This document shows, piece by piece, positions 49,999-61,434 of a stretch of DNA of 64,000 nucleotides. Source of the DNA: Monoplex corrugatus (Eukaryota > Mollusca > Gastropoda > Littorinimorpha > Ranellidae); contig CM060307.1 of NCBI GenBank assembly GCA_030674185.1, forward strand, positions 59,413,981 through 59,477,980, read 5' to 3'. The position numbers and the translations under genes were made by a program. Every line of letters starts with the position of its first letter. Position 1 is the stretch's first letter. A model generated the notes under the pieces. It was not told the DNA's origin. It was given only the letters and a program-made list of their open reading frames with translations, and did no database searches.

Positions 49999-52900
49999 GT
50001 AAGTTCATACACTGTCATTGTTGTTAAAAGGATTGCCTCTCTGTAACTCACAGTTAAAATGATTATTTGAAACAAGTAAAAAAAGAAAGGGGTGGGATGG
50101 AGGGAGGCTGAAAGAAAATGCTTACATTGCAAGAGCAATTTTTTTTCCAATACTAATTGTACTGTGTTTGAGACTTGCACCCAGATTACTGGTTATTTGA
50201 TTTTTGAAAACAATGGTGACACCATTCAAAATGTTTTTTTAAAGCCCACTTTAAACTTTCAGTGAAGTAGCAGATGATTCAGAATTATTTAAAAGTAATT
50301 GATTTATATCATTTCAGAACCATTTAAACTTTTCTGTTAATGAAGTGGCAGAAAATTGGTAAAATAATCAGTCTTATTAAAAAGTAGGTATTCCAAAGTG
50401 CTCTTCGTGGGCGGCGAAAAGTACAACAAAGTGCGGTTTTTCACTGGTTTTCAACTTGCTCGTTCTCAACAAAATGCAGTGTCAGAAATAAAAAACATAG
50501 ATCATGTTGATCTGTGATCCTTTAAGTTTTGTTTAAAGTCAAAATAAATCAATAAGTGTAACATTTACTGTTTGAAATATGCTTTTGATGATGGGTACTA
50601 AATTGCGATTTTGCTGCTGCTGGAACGACGAAATCGGAACGCGGTTTTGACCCCTACCTTGAAAACTCGCCTCGAGCAGATTCGCTGGGTCAAATATCAA
50701 CAAACCATTTACACATTCAAAAAGACGACTAAATTTGCTTTCATCCCATGTAAAAAGTGAACTGATAGGCTTCCATTTAGTCGGTCGTTTCGTGTGTTAA
50801 AAAATTCCGTCGATGATTTCGCGACCTTACTCAAAACCAATCTCGCCATATTTTCCACTGTGCGAAAGGTCAAGGTTTCAACTTTCAACTTCTATTTGCA
50901 TACGGATTCAACCACTGGCTATTTTCCTCGAGGACTGAGAACAACGCGACCTATTTTCACTTTCTCTTTAGCGTCTGACGCGCAATGGTGGACACGAGCG
51001 AAGACCGTTCGGGCGAGCACATGGACGTCGAAGTTTACATCGACCGCTCCAGCCACGACGAATCAAGCGATCTAACTTATCTAGAGGGTAAGTGAAATAT
51101 CTTGCAGTTTGTTTACTATTACTTTTCGACATTTTGTTTCCTGATTTTAGAATATAATTGTTTGGAAAGCGCACAGCTGCAGCACCCACAGTATCATGAA
51201 TATGAATCAGCATGTTAGAAGGTAGGGGTAGGTGACGGTTTGGGGTGCGGTAATTTTACAGAGAGTGAGATCAGGCATATGATTAAAGGAAAATGTTTAC
51301 AATAATAATCCATGCCTTTATTATATTTATTTATAATGATGTTAATGAGAGATTAGCGATTTATTGTGGTCACATGACCAATGCTTTGATCGATCGATAG
51401 TCGAATCGGCCGAGTGCCCTCCCTTGTCTTCTTGTTGACTTCACTCGATCTGGTTCAGTGTCGTTCAATAATTTCACAATGTTACACCTTTTTCTTTTCT
51501 GCCTTTGTGTAAACTTCCTGAATGGTACCATTGAAACAAATCTGCATGTTTATCAATCCTATTATTTTTAGGCCCAATATTATTATCACCTAGTTCAACA
51601 GTTTTAAAAGTTTATTATTATTATTAATATTGTTATCATTATGTATTTGTTATTGTTATTATTTTACTATCATTATTCATTATTATTTATCATTATTATT
51701 ATTATCATTATTTCATTATTAGTTTACTATCATTTATTACTATTTATTATCATTACTATTATTGTCATCAAAAATAATATTTAAACAAAATAAAGTAGGC
51801 CTACCAGGTTAATGGGTTGGACACTATGAACCTTCCTAACTAGGCCTATAGTGTTCATGAGATAAATTTTGTTGTGCTGATTTGAGTAGGCCTAAATGTA
51901 TGGGATATTTTACTTTGCCCACTGCTTTGTGAGTTAGGGTAAGGTATTATAATTTTATTTTCAAAGCTGACAATAATACTGGTAGGCTTCTTACAGCTCC
52001 ACACCAATCTCTCTCTCTCTTGATCCTTTCTCTCTTTGACAGGCAGGGAAGTTAATTGAGCAGGGGTACAAAAGTCCTTGTGTTCCTGCATGTTTTATAT
52101 TCTTGTTTTTTGGATTTGTTTTTGTTTTGGTCAGTATTTGCCTCTTGCTCTGTATGTATAGGCCTGTTTGTCCCTACAAATGGGATTTTCACATTACGCT
52201 ACAGGATAGAACAGATAGATGTACTAATACTTTCCCTCTACACTATTTTTCTCACAGATGATCTCTTCATGAGGATGAAGGAGCGATTTCTTAAGACTGG
52301 CAGAGGGCGGAGACCTAGTCTTTTGGACAACTTTGAGAGCAAGAGATGTCCAAACAAGATTTTGCTTCAGCTTCGAAGACTTATGCTGTGAAGATATTGC
52401 AGAAGTACATTCCCAGTTTGTTTTCATTTGGGATTTTGAGGTCTGTGTTCACTCTAGTGATGGCCGTGTCTGGAGAGTGCCTGACATAAAAAAACTAGAA
52501 AAAACTTATGAAAGAATCAAGTTTAGGAACTACTGAAGAACAAATTGAGGAACCAACCAGTCACCAAGGCGCAGTGGTTAGCACAATACACAAACGATTG
52601 GATGGTGGAATATTGAGTGATTTCCCATCAGACTTGTGGGTCCTACCTGCTCTTGACTTTTATGTCTTTTAAAAGAAAGATTCAGAAACCATTCGATGTG
52701 TGAATCTTACTGATGATAAATGGAATGATGATGAACTGCGTCTTAACATGTTTTAATTTCCTATCACTTGTGAAGGGGAATCACTGATGATAGACACTGA
52801 CAAGTATTTTTTTACATTTCATTACAACATGTTTTTTGTAAAAAGAGATGATTTCTATCTTTTGTGCTTCCAGTTTAAGTTGAAGGCCAGGACAGTTATC

Positions 52901-54472
52901 TACTGTGATTAAGCAACAGTGAAAGGTCAAGACAATGATGTGGAAGCTTTTGATAATGTTCTACACACAGTTAAGGAACAGTTAAAGGTCAAGACATGTT
53001 TTAATCATTGTTTAATGATAAAAAACAAAACAAATTAGCATGTAAAAACTATGAAGATGACTTCTTTGAATGAATGTTGTTGATGTACATGTCTTGTTTG
53101 ATTCGATATGTAAACAAAACGCATTATTTGTTACTATTATCAGCTGACATTTGTTATAATTTTGTCATCTGATTTTTGTTTACAGAAAGATTGAAACCTA
53201 ATGTCTTGTTTGTTATACTGACAGATCATAAAAAACTGATCATTTTGGTATATGGTACTTTGCAGTAGGATGAATGTGACAGAAGTTACGGAGTCTTGCA
53301 AAAAGCTAAAATACACAATTTTTTTCAAAATAGGTATTTTATCCTTACCCAAATATGGTTTGATTAAACATACAGATGTCTGGGGTTGTTTTACATTGAA
53401 AGAGTTTGTCATGCTGAGCAATTTGATATCAAAACCATTTTTGTAACTTTAAAGTGAAAAAACAAAAAGTTATGGTGCACCAAATATGTGTAAAATTCGC
53501 CATTTTTTTCACTGTGACAAATCGGCATATTTCGCATTTCTGACATCTGATATCTTTTCAACCAGCTTTCAGATGAAGCTGGAAAAAAATAGGGTTAAAT
53601 TCCTTAATATGTTTATCATATATGATTCATTTCAGTGTCACTGTATTGTATTTCTTAAAGATAATGGAGTTTGAAAATGGGTCCCTTGCCCAGTTGTTTG
53701 GAACGGCGGCGTCCAATTTTGCTATTTTTTGCCATTTTCATAGGTCTGTATTTTTATTGATATGCATTTCTGTCCATATGTTTTTTGCACATCAACTTAA
53801 CAAGTAAAAACCTCCTCAGAAATGATTTTCTGGACTTGTGTGATTTTATGTGTGTGTTCAAGGCATGTCTGAATGTGGCCTAAAATGCTGTCCAAAAAGA
53901 AAGAAAAAAATCATTAAAAATTTATTTTTTATCCCACATTAAAAAATAAAGTATGTATGTGTTCAGAATGAAAATCTCTATTTTCCCAGCTGATTTTTAT
54001 ACAGATAAGTTCAAATTTGAAAATCACTTTGGAATACCTACGAGTAGTAGACTTTTTTCCCAGTTTAAGAAGCTGTTAAGTAAAGCTGGCACGAGTTTCT
54101 TGGGATGTGTTTCTTTATATTGTTGGCATGATGATGATCACTGGATTGGTGTTTTTTTTTGTACTTTTTTTTTTTTTTTTGTCAGGACAGAATTTACTGA
54201 TTGAAATTTGGGATGCTGTCCCCAGGGAATGTGTATTTATGTGTGGGCATGAATTGGGTGGTTTTCATTTTTTTTCCCCTTCATGTTCAAATTGTAATGT
54301 GCACAATTTCCCCATGGTTTATGTAGGATAGTTAATAACAGCAGCATTCTTTTTCAGATGTTACTGCAGTATGGTGCTGCAGTGAACCGCACTGATCGCA
54401 ATGGATGCACCCCTTTGTACAAAGCTGCATATCATGGCCGTCCTGTTCTAGTGGATATGCTTGTGAAAGCTG
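49741..54472 (+). CDS. Ankyrin-repeat protein, first two recognised exons (partial gene)
   Basis: Exons 49,741-49,998 and 54,358-54,472 join in phase 0 at GACATCAGCCAT|GTAAGT and TTTTTCAG|ATG. The joined protein has an N-terminal MGNARSSRC segment, then RERDLHLAVMGNDKSTVHQI (a degenerate ankyrin helix pair). It then has STTPLLAAVSLNHVDI and LLQYGAAVNRTDRNGCTPLY, then KAAYHGRPVLVDMLVKAG, i.e. at least two ankyrin repeats (TPL..A, LL..GA.VN..D). The second exon ends in phase 1 at GCTG|GTAAGG, so more exons must follow; none is recognisable before the window ends, where a copia element occupies the next stretch. Ankyrin repeats mediate protein binding; the specific family is not identified. Confidence 0.8.
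50985..52391 (+). CDS. Candidate two-exon small gene, 78 aa, unknown function
   Basis: Exon 1, 50,985-51,087: ATG in good context (GCGCAATGG) encoding VDTSEDRSGEHMDVEVYIDR and an acidic SSHDESSDLTYLE, donor AGG|GTAAGT. Exon 2, 52,258-52,391: acceptor TTCTCACAG, encoding DLFMRMKERFLKTGRGRRPS, LLDNFESKRCPNK, ILLQLRRLML, stop. Phases match. The product would be acidic first, basic second (KTGRGRRP). Upstream DNA is CpG-rich, promoter-like. In the second exon another frame stays open further (52,333-52,536; includes VHSSDGRVWRVPDIKKLEK), so a frameshift or a different structure is possible. No family recognised; a transposon exon is an alternative. Confidence 0.4.
51600..51775 (+). repeat. Degenerate ATT/ATC-rich tract
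   Basis: TTATTATTATTATTAATATT and TCATTATTATTATTATCATT-type text for ~170 bp. Confidence 0.85.
54358..54472 (+). CDS. Ankyrin gene, second recognised exon
   Basis: MLLQYGAAVNRTDRNGCTPL then YKAAYHGRPVLVDMLVKAG: the end of one ankyrin repeat and most of the next. Acceptor CTTTTTCAG, donor CTG|GTAAGG. Confidence 0.88.
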
Positions 54473-55351
54473 GTAAGGGTAATAAAGATTTTACAAGTGA
54501 TATTTTTTGTAAAGATGTCATGAAAACAGACAAAAAAATCTAATGATAATATTGTCATACATTATTATCCCTTTCATTCCAGTAATTGCTGATCAATGAC
54601 CCCATGTTCTTTTCTGATGATGAATGTAGCCATTTTTATCAAATCCTGCCGGCTGCTGTGGAGTTCGGTAATCAATGGAGTTATTGTCAGCCGTGTCTCC
54701 TTTCACTCCATTTGATAGAGGCGACATTGCTGTAGCGCGTGTTCAGTTGTTTGGTCCTCTGGATTACAGGGACAAGGTGATGAAGGCATCAGTTTGAACT
54801 TACTAGTTACAGTTCATATGTGCATTTAACCAGTTGTTGCCGGTGAGGAGCCTTATCAGGACCATTTGCTGCTGCTCGGACAGAAGGTAACAGTTGTTCT
54901 TTTCTGTCTGTAGTTTTAGGAGTGGTCTTGTGATGCTCCTCTTCTCATTGTAGTTGATACTGTCATCTGGTTGGTTTTCCTGGGCTCCTCATTTTTCCAT
55001 GCATCTACTTTCTTTTTTCCTGGTATCTTGCAGTGTGTGGGTACTCACTGAGGGCTGCTCTTCTGATTCTTCTGACTTGCAGAATGGCCTTAGTCAAGGG
55101 AGCTTTTCATTCTCCAGGGCCTTGAGAACATACAGGGCATCTCAGACACTTGACAGCATATGTCATCTGTTTTCTGACACATGGAAGGCTGCTTGCATGA
55201 GTGCCTGTGTTTCTGCTTGTAATTGATACAGTTTTTACCAGTGGGAACACTGGCAGTAGTGGTTTGAGTCCCTGTGAAGTTGATAAGGTGTAGGATTTTT
55301 CTACTATTCAGCATATTTCTGCCATCCTCGGGTGAAATTCTGCCAAACTTT
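54473..55351. other. Unassigned stretch between ankyrin exon and copia
   Basis: No exon continuing the ankyrin repeats was found, and no copy of the proposed copia LTR (61,435-61,611) is visible, so the 3' LTR appears missing. The block 54,940-55,340 is moderately GC-rich and may be an extension of the copia 3' part. Confidence 0.45.
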
Positions 55352-55559
55352 TTATTTCTTCTTTTCTTCCGCCTCCCTGATAAAATTGTTCAGAGAGTGC
55401 TTTGTATGTAGAGAATGGCGAAGTAGTTGTGTTTGGCTCACTGAATTTACTGTCCATTCACGTCCAAGACTAAGATTGAATATGTGACACTCTTCTGTGC
55501 AAGAGTCAAGATCACTGATGAAAACAATAAAAAATTCAGAAGTCTGTACAGTGATTGTT

Positions 55560-55998
55560 CCTTCTTCCAGTGTTCTGAGCTGTAGTGTGGGTGAAGCTCC
55601 TCTCTTGGTAAGACAGACCGCTAACTGTTGATGTGTGTCATACCATTTCACCTCTTTCACAATGCCTTTTTCCATCGTCTTTGATCCCACTGATTTCTAA
55701 CCTCAACCATTTTTCTGTCACTTGCTTTGAGGATTTCAAGGCATCATGTAGTGACTTACAGTCAGTCAGACAGACAAGAGGTAGACTGTCAGTGGAAGGT
55801 TTTCCTGTGGTGATTCCAATGAACAATGTTGCCACAAATATTGTTACATCAAGTCCTTCAGCCATAGCCAGTGTCTCACCAGCTAGTGTACTTCTCACTA
55901 CTCTGTGAATTTTCTTGGAGTTCCGGCAAACAGGAATGACCTCTCCTTTCTTATTGGCTAGGAAGATGATATAGCTGCCTGGAGTTCCTCCATCCTTC
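55560..55998 (-). pseudogene. Copia RNase H region
   Basis: Resumes beyond LINE C with FGNLKDGGTPGSYIIFLANK, KIHRVVRSTLAGETLAMAEG, CLTDCKSLHDALKSSKQVTE, then in another frame EVKWYDTHQQLAVCLTKRGAS. The D-x-K-S-L and HQQLAVCLTK blocks are standard for copia RNase H. Confidence 0.87.
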
Positions 55999-56006
55999 AG
56001 GTTGCC

Positions 56007-56127
56007 AAAATAATATACAATATTTTATATAGCGCAAAATCTTGATAAAATCAAATCTAAGCACTAAAACAGACACGCACGCACATACACGCACGCACGC
56101 ACGCACGCACGCATGCACGCACGCATG

Positions 56128-56167
<40 letters not shown>

Positions 56168-57838
56168 GCACACGCACACGCACATGGCTATAAATGGGGA
56201 GAAAGAATAAAAGCAATGGAAAATTATAGAGCATATTATATACAATTATATATTACAATGTGATTCCCCTCCGAGTGGAGACAGGCTGCAGAGGGGATTG
56301 AGTGAGGTCAGGATTTTATGCAGAGGAGAAAAGGTGAGTTTTGAGAGCGGACTTGAAGGAGACAAAATTAGGTTGCTGACGGACTGAGAGAGGAAGTTTG
56401 TTCCAGGAAAGTGGACCAGAAACAGAGAAGGCTCATGGACCATAGGTATTAAGCTTAGTGCGTGGAAAGCGAAAAGTCAGGATCGGAGGCAGAGCGGAGG
56501 GTACGTGAGGGAACATAGATCTCAAGTAAGCTTGACAGGTAATCGGGGGCTGTGTTATTGAGGGTTTTGTAGCACATGGTGTCTAGTTTGTACTGTATGC
56601 GCTTTGATACAGGGAGCCAGTGAAGTTGTGCCAGGAGAGGAGATATGTGGTCAGCTTTTTTCTTTTTGAGTACAAGGCGTGCAGCATTGTTTTGAATGCG
56701 CTGCAGGATGTGAATGGTGGAGGCAGGAAGACCAGACAGGAGTGAATTGCAATAGTCAATGCGAGACATTATGAAGGAGAGAACGAGTTTTGCAGTTGTT
56801 TCAACAGAGAGATACTTCCTGATCAGGCTTATACGATGGAGGTGATAGTAGCAAGATCTGGCAGTTTGAGAAACAAAGTTGTTCATGGAGAGGGTAGAGT
56901 CAATGCAGACACCAAGGTTTTTAGCTGAATCAGAAATTGGGACTGATGTGTTACATAATGGGAGAGAAAGAGGAGGCAGCTGAGAAAGTTTCTGACGGGT
57001 GCCAATGAGGATAGCTTCTGTCTTGTCATCATTAAGCTGAAGTTTGTTGAACGTCATCCAGTTCTTAATGTCCGAGTAACACACAGTGGTGCGAGTCAAG
57101 AGGCGCTGTATATTGTCTGGTGTGTCACTGTCTAGAAGTTGGGTATCATCATCATAGAAGTGGTGTTTTATAGAGTGGGAGTTGATGATGGTGGACATGG
57201 GGGAGGTGTAAAGAATGAAAAGAACAGGGCCAAGGACAGATCCTTGTGGAACACCACAGGTCAGGTATGCAGGTTGAGAGTAAGTGCCATTAATGAGAAC
57301 AGTTTGTTTTCTGTTTGATAGATATGAAGTGAACCAGGAGAGAGCAATGTCAGAGATGCCAAAAGTATGATGAAGTCTAGAAAGGAGAATACCATGGTCA
57401 ATGGTATCGAAGGCTACAGACAGATCAAGGAGTGTGAGGAGAGAGACTTTGCCAGTATCAGTTGCAAGGAGGAGATTGTTGAGAATGTGTAGCAGGGCAG
57501 TTTCAGTGCTATGGCACTGGCGGTAGGCTGACTGGAAAGGATTGAGGAGATTGTTGGCAGACAGGTGAGAGTTCAGCTGGCTGAGGACAAATTTTTTGAT
57601 GAGTTTTGACAAGAAAGAGAGATTAGAGATAGGCCGGTAATTTTTCAGTTCATTTGGGTCTAAATTGTATTTCTTGAGGAGAGGGTGAACAATAGCAGAC
57701 TTGAAAGAATCTGGGACAGTTCCAGTTTGAAGAGAAGTGTTGATGATGTCAGTGATGAATGGGAGGAGAGTAGGGAGACAGAGTAGAGAGAACCTGGAAG
57801 AGGATCCAGTTCGCAGGTTTTGAACGACATGGATCTGA
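56007..57838 (-). mobile_element. CR1/L2-like LINE, copy C (longest)
   Basis: Minus strand from KTCELDPLPGSL near 57,830 through ELKNYRPISNLS, the RT and its C-terminus to the tail TTTTGCGCTATATAAAATAT at 56,010. It sits in the copia element between RT and RNase H. The 3'UTR holds a CACG/CA microsatellite (56,071-56,183). Confidence 0.92.
56455..57612 (-). pseudogene. LINE reverse transcriptase, 385 open codons (copy C)
   Basis: [98 protein letters not shown]. The catalytic box reads YDDD rather than the YADD of copy A. A frameshift near 56,480 replaces the C-terminus with DFSLSTH. No ORF1 or endonuclease. Confidence 0.9.
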
Positions 57839-57839
57839 A

Positions 57840-58907
57840 GAAGAAGTATCTGTGTAGACCATCAGTTTCAGTGTTTCAGGTTCCAAGTGTTGAAATTTCA
57901 ACATAACATGTTCTGGTTTGATCTTTTTGATGACTTTCTTTGCTTCCAATAGATGTTCCACTTTCCCATCTTTCACATTAGAAGAAAGCTGACAAACATC
58001 AAATGCTACATCAGGACAACTCTGATGAGATATCCACAAAATCTGACCAACTTTGGACCTGAACATCTGTTTCTCTCCTCAGCTGTCATGTTGTCCTGTT
58101 TCTGTTTTGTTCTTCTTTTGTCAATGGGAATGGGTTCCAGAGTGTCTCCATACTTGTTTTGTTGTAGACACACTGTGTGTCCATCAGAGGACAGCTCCAT
58201 GCCAATGTACTCAAAAGCCTTGTTTTCTTCCTTTCCAACCTTGAATGTTTTTCTGATTTCTTCAGTCACATTCTGTTCAAAGACCTTTGTGCCTCCCCAG
58301 ATGAAGTCATCCATGTGGCATGCTAAGATGCCTATCACCTCATCTCCAGTCGTCCAATAGAAGACTGTGGGTCAACTTTTAACTTTTGACATCCTTCCTC
58401 CAAGTTTTTGCAGAACATCTTTGACTTGTTTGTACCACCGCAGAGAAGCATCATTCAGTCCATACACACATTTCTCTAAATGCCACAACTTTCCTGTGCT
58501 GTTTGCTTCTTTCGGTGGCCTCACAAAAATGTCTCTGTCGATTTCTTTTCCTTGCAGAAAGGCTGTCTTGATGTCCATAGAGCATGGGCTCCATTTTCTA
58601 TGAGCAAAAATAGAGAGAATCACTTTTAGTGATTCACTTGCACAAGTGGGGGAATCCTTTTGAATGTAATCATTTCCAATTTCTTGAAATCCCCTCACCA
58701 CTAGTCTAGCTTTTGGAGTCATCCCTTGTTTAGTTTGCTTCATTGTACATATCCATCTAGTTGAAACGCATCTTTGTCCATTATCTTCCACTTTGCTGTA
58801 GACATGGTTTCTTTGCCAGCTCTCCAGTTCTTGTTTGGCTTTCTCAAAACAGACTCCTTCTATCATTTTCTGTGTCGAGCACATACATCACACTCTTCTA
58901 CTAACTC
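57840..58907 (-). pseudogene. Copia reverse transcriptase region
   Basis: Begins with the zinc-finger remnant CDVC, then jumps straight to the RT start (AKQELESWQRNHVYSKVEDN). RT blocks: RWICTMKQTKQGMTPKARLV, VRGFQEIGNDYIQ, WSPCSMDIKTAFLQG, KCVYGLNDASLRWY, then (shifted frame) ACHMDDFIWGG with the catalytic MDD, EYIGMELSSDG, SHQSCPDVAFDVCQLSSNVK and LKLMVYTDTSS at the LINE C junction. The integrase core expected between zinc finger and RT is missing. Confidence 0.87.
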
Positions 58908-58987
58908 TACAATACAATACTTTATTTTGTATAGCGCAAAATCTTGATAAAATCAAATCTAAGTGCTAAAACAGACACACACGCATG

Positions 58988-59019
<32 letters not shown>

Positions 59020-60014
59020 CACACACGCACACGGCTAAAATGGGGAGAAAGAATAAAAGCATTGGAAAATTATAGAGAGCATATTATATACAATTATATA
59101 TTACAATGTGATTCCCCTCCGAGTGAAGACAGGCTGCAGAGGGGATTGAGTGAGGTCAGGATTTTATGCAGAGGAGAAAAGGTGAGTTTTAAGAGCGGAC
59201 TTGAAGGAGACAAAATTAGGTTGCTGACGGACAGAGAGAGGAAGTTTGTTCCAGGAAAGTGGACCAGAAACAGAGAAGGCTCGTGGACCATAGGTATTGA
59301 GCTTAGTGCGTGGAAAGCGAAAAGTAAAGAGGATCGGAGGCAGAGCGGAGGGTACGTGAGGGAACATAGATCTCAAGTAAGCTTGACAGGTAATCGGGGG
59401 CTGGTTATTGAGGGTTTTGTAGCACATGGTGTCTAGTTTGTACTGTATGCGCTTTGATACAGGGAGCCAGTGAAGTTGTGCCAGGAGAGGAGATATGTGG
59501 TCAGCTTTTTTCTTTTTGAGTACAAGGCGTGCAGCATTGTTTTGAATGCGCTGCAGGATGTGAATGGTGGAGGCAGGAAGACCAGACAGGAGTGAATTGC
59601 AATAGTCAATGCGAGACATGAAGGAGAGAAGAAGTTTTGCAGTTGTTTCGACAGAGAGATACTTCCTGATCAGGCTTATACGATGGAGGTGATAGTAGCA
59701 AGATCTGGCAGTTTGAGAAACAAAGTTGTTCATGGAGAGGGTAGAGTCAATGCAGACACCAAGGTTTTTAGCTGAATCAGAAATTGGGACTGATGTGTTA
59801 CATAATGGGAGAGAAAGAGGAGGCAACTGAGAAAGTTTCTGACGGGTGCCAATGAGGATAGCTTCTGTCTTGTCATCATTAAGCTGAAGTTTGTTGAACA
59901 TCATCCAGTTCTTAATGTCCGAGTAACACTCAGTGGTGCGAGTCAAGAGGCGCTGTATATTGTCTGGTGTGTCACTGTCTAGAAGTTGGGTGTCATCAGC
60001 ATAGAAGTGGTGTT
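58908..60014 (-). mobile_element. CR1/L2-like LINE, copy D, 5'-truncated
   Basis: Minus strand from just after FYADD (60,014) to the GCGCTATACAAAATAAAG tail at 58,910-58,935, with a CA/GT microsatellite in the 3'UTR (58,973-59,031). Inserted in the copia zinc-finger region. Confidence 0.92.
59164..59946 (-). pseudogene. LINE RT C-terminal fragment (copy D)
   Basis: 260 codons, [20 protein letters not shown] to FKSALKTHLFSSA. Relative to copy B it lacks one codon (LLSF-MSRIDYC) and is out of frame over a short internal stretch (NNQPPITCQAYLRSMFPHVP). No catalytic box. Confidence 0.87.
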
Positions 60015-60266
60015 CTTGAACAAATCTATGTCTTTGATTCCTGCATCCTGCATTAACTTCCTCAGATTCTCTGCTGAAGCATGCCCAAACTCTTTGTGAA
60101 GTTTCAGAAGTGATTTTGTTTGTTCTTTTTCATCTAGATTTTCCAAAGGCAGGATTTCACCATCGTTTTGCATCGGTTGTTTGTTTCCAACAATGTCAAT
60201 GCAATAATGTCCAGTTGAAGTGTATTTAAGCTCCACAGGTTGTTGAAACATTGTGGCTTTTGTCAT
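60015..60266 (-). pseudogene. Copia GAG-pre-integrase segment
   Basis: STGHYCIDIV, then LLKLHKEFGHASAENLRKLM (the H..H half of the integrase HHCC zinc finger), GIKDIDLFKN, cut by LINE D. The CC half (ELVEECDVC) lies on the other side of the LINE near 58,895-58,905. Confidence 0.8.
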
Positions 60267-60600
60267 TGGACATATCCAGAACAGTTCCTGCTTTTTTCAA
60301 AGAATCCTTGCTTAGCAAAAGCGGAAGTTCTATATCCACAACTTCTGTTTCAATATTACACTTTGTCTTGCCAATCTGTGCTGGGATTGTCGCATTTATG
60401 TATGAGTGCACTTGAGCACCATCTCCAAACCTGAAAATCTTTGTACTTGCCTTTTTCTTGATGACTTTCTTTTGATCTTCATGTAGTCTGTTCACATATT
60501 GATCAAACCATTTCTTGCCACAGACAGTTTTAGTACATGCTGTATCAATGACTGCACACCATAAGATTCTGTCATCAGTATCTCATTCTCTTTTCTGTGT
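60226..60600 (-). pseudogene. Copia aspartic protease region
   Basis: In the minus strand near 60,550: CAVIDTACTKTVCG, where DTA occupies the aspartic protease active site (usually D-S/T-G). It continues with KWFDQYVN, FRFGDGAQVHSYINATIPAQ and ELPLLLSKDSLKKAGTVLD (flap and C-terminal strands). A frameshift separates it from Gag. Confidence 0.75.
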
Positions 60601-60649
60601 TCTTTAGTGAATAATGTCAAGTTGCACTGTTCTTCACATTCTTCATAAT

Positions 60650-61423
60650 GTTCAGTGTCATTGTCTGTCATTCTCACTTCTTCTTTGTGTGTGCAGTGTT
60701 TGGCCCAGTGAAACACTGACTGGCAAACAGCACACTTCCATTTCTGTCCAGTGGGTTAGAGCCTCTTGGAACTTTATTCTTTGGCCATGTTCTTTGCTCA
60801 CTCGAATTAGGTGGATCAGGAAATCTACTCCCTCTGTATCTTGTACTGTTGTTTGTCACAAACGCTTCTTGTTTTACTATGATATCACCCTCAACTTTGG
60901 CTCCTGAATGACCCCCCAAAATTCCCTTCAACGCTGACTTCATAGAAGCAAATTTTCTATCAGATGCTGCAGTCAACACTAACTGTTTTTCTTTTTCTGT
61001 CAAACCTGCATTGTCCAGTAGTTTGAACGCCAATACTGCATCTGGATACTCCATCTTGTATTTCTTGCAGATCGTATATCTTCTTTCATACTCTACAATG
61101 TAATCAGCCATTGACATGCTTTGCCCTTTCTTAAATGACTCAAAATCCGAATATGAAGAATAGGCTAGATCAACTTCATCTTTAAGAAAGAGAGCATCAA
61201 GAGCAGTAATTAAAACGATCATGCCATCTCTGGTGTTCAGTTCTGCAGCGTCGATCTCCAAAGCTCTCGCTCGAGCTTGTCCCGTGAGCAATAACGTAAC
61301 TGCTAATGCTTGTTTCTCAGGCTTCACATCTGTCACTAGCTTCCAAACTTCAAGTTCGTTTTTCATGTCTCATATACTGTGTCCGGTCCTAGACTGCGGT
61401 ATTTTAAAGTTTTGCGTCATACG
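60650..61423 (-). pseudogene. Copia Gag with CCHC zinc knuckle
   Basis: ATG near 61,415 (MTQNFKIPQ..) is in frame with the main stretch but separated from it by one TGA near 61,369. The body runs KNELEVWKLVTDVKPEKQAL, LLTGQARARALEI, SMADYIVEYERRY, LLDNAGLTEKEKQ. The zinc knuckle C-AV-C-QSVF-H-WAKH-C (CX2CX4HX4C) lies near 60,700-60,740 in a shifted frame relative to the upstream body. Gag packages the element RNA. Confidence 0.85.
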
Positions 61424-61434
61424 CTCTGCTACCA
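61423..61434 (-). promoter_or_regulatory. Copia primer-binding site, initiator tRNA-Met type
   Basis: The minus strand reads TGGTAGCAGAGC. The first 11 bases complement the 3' end of animal initiator tRNA-Met (..CTCTGCTACCA), the usual copia primer. It lies directly inside the proposed LTR end and about ten bases before the first Gag-frame ATG. Confidence 0.6.

Larger units (their letters stand above)
49999..54357 (+). other. Ankyrin gene intron (4.4 kb)
   Basis: Contains a locally CpG-richer block (50,390-51,090), the candidate two-exon small gene (50,985-52,391), a degenerate ATT/ATC-rich tract (51,600-51,775) and AT-rich text to the end. The block 50.4-54 kb could be one old inserted element, but I see no defining termini. 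Confidence 0.6.

Noticed and set aside
54940..55340. Possible copia 3' LTR or a further ankyrin exon
   Set aside because: No similarity to the proposed 5' LTR and no ankyrin TPL..A or LL..GA motif in any plus-strand frame.
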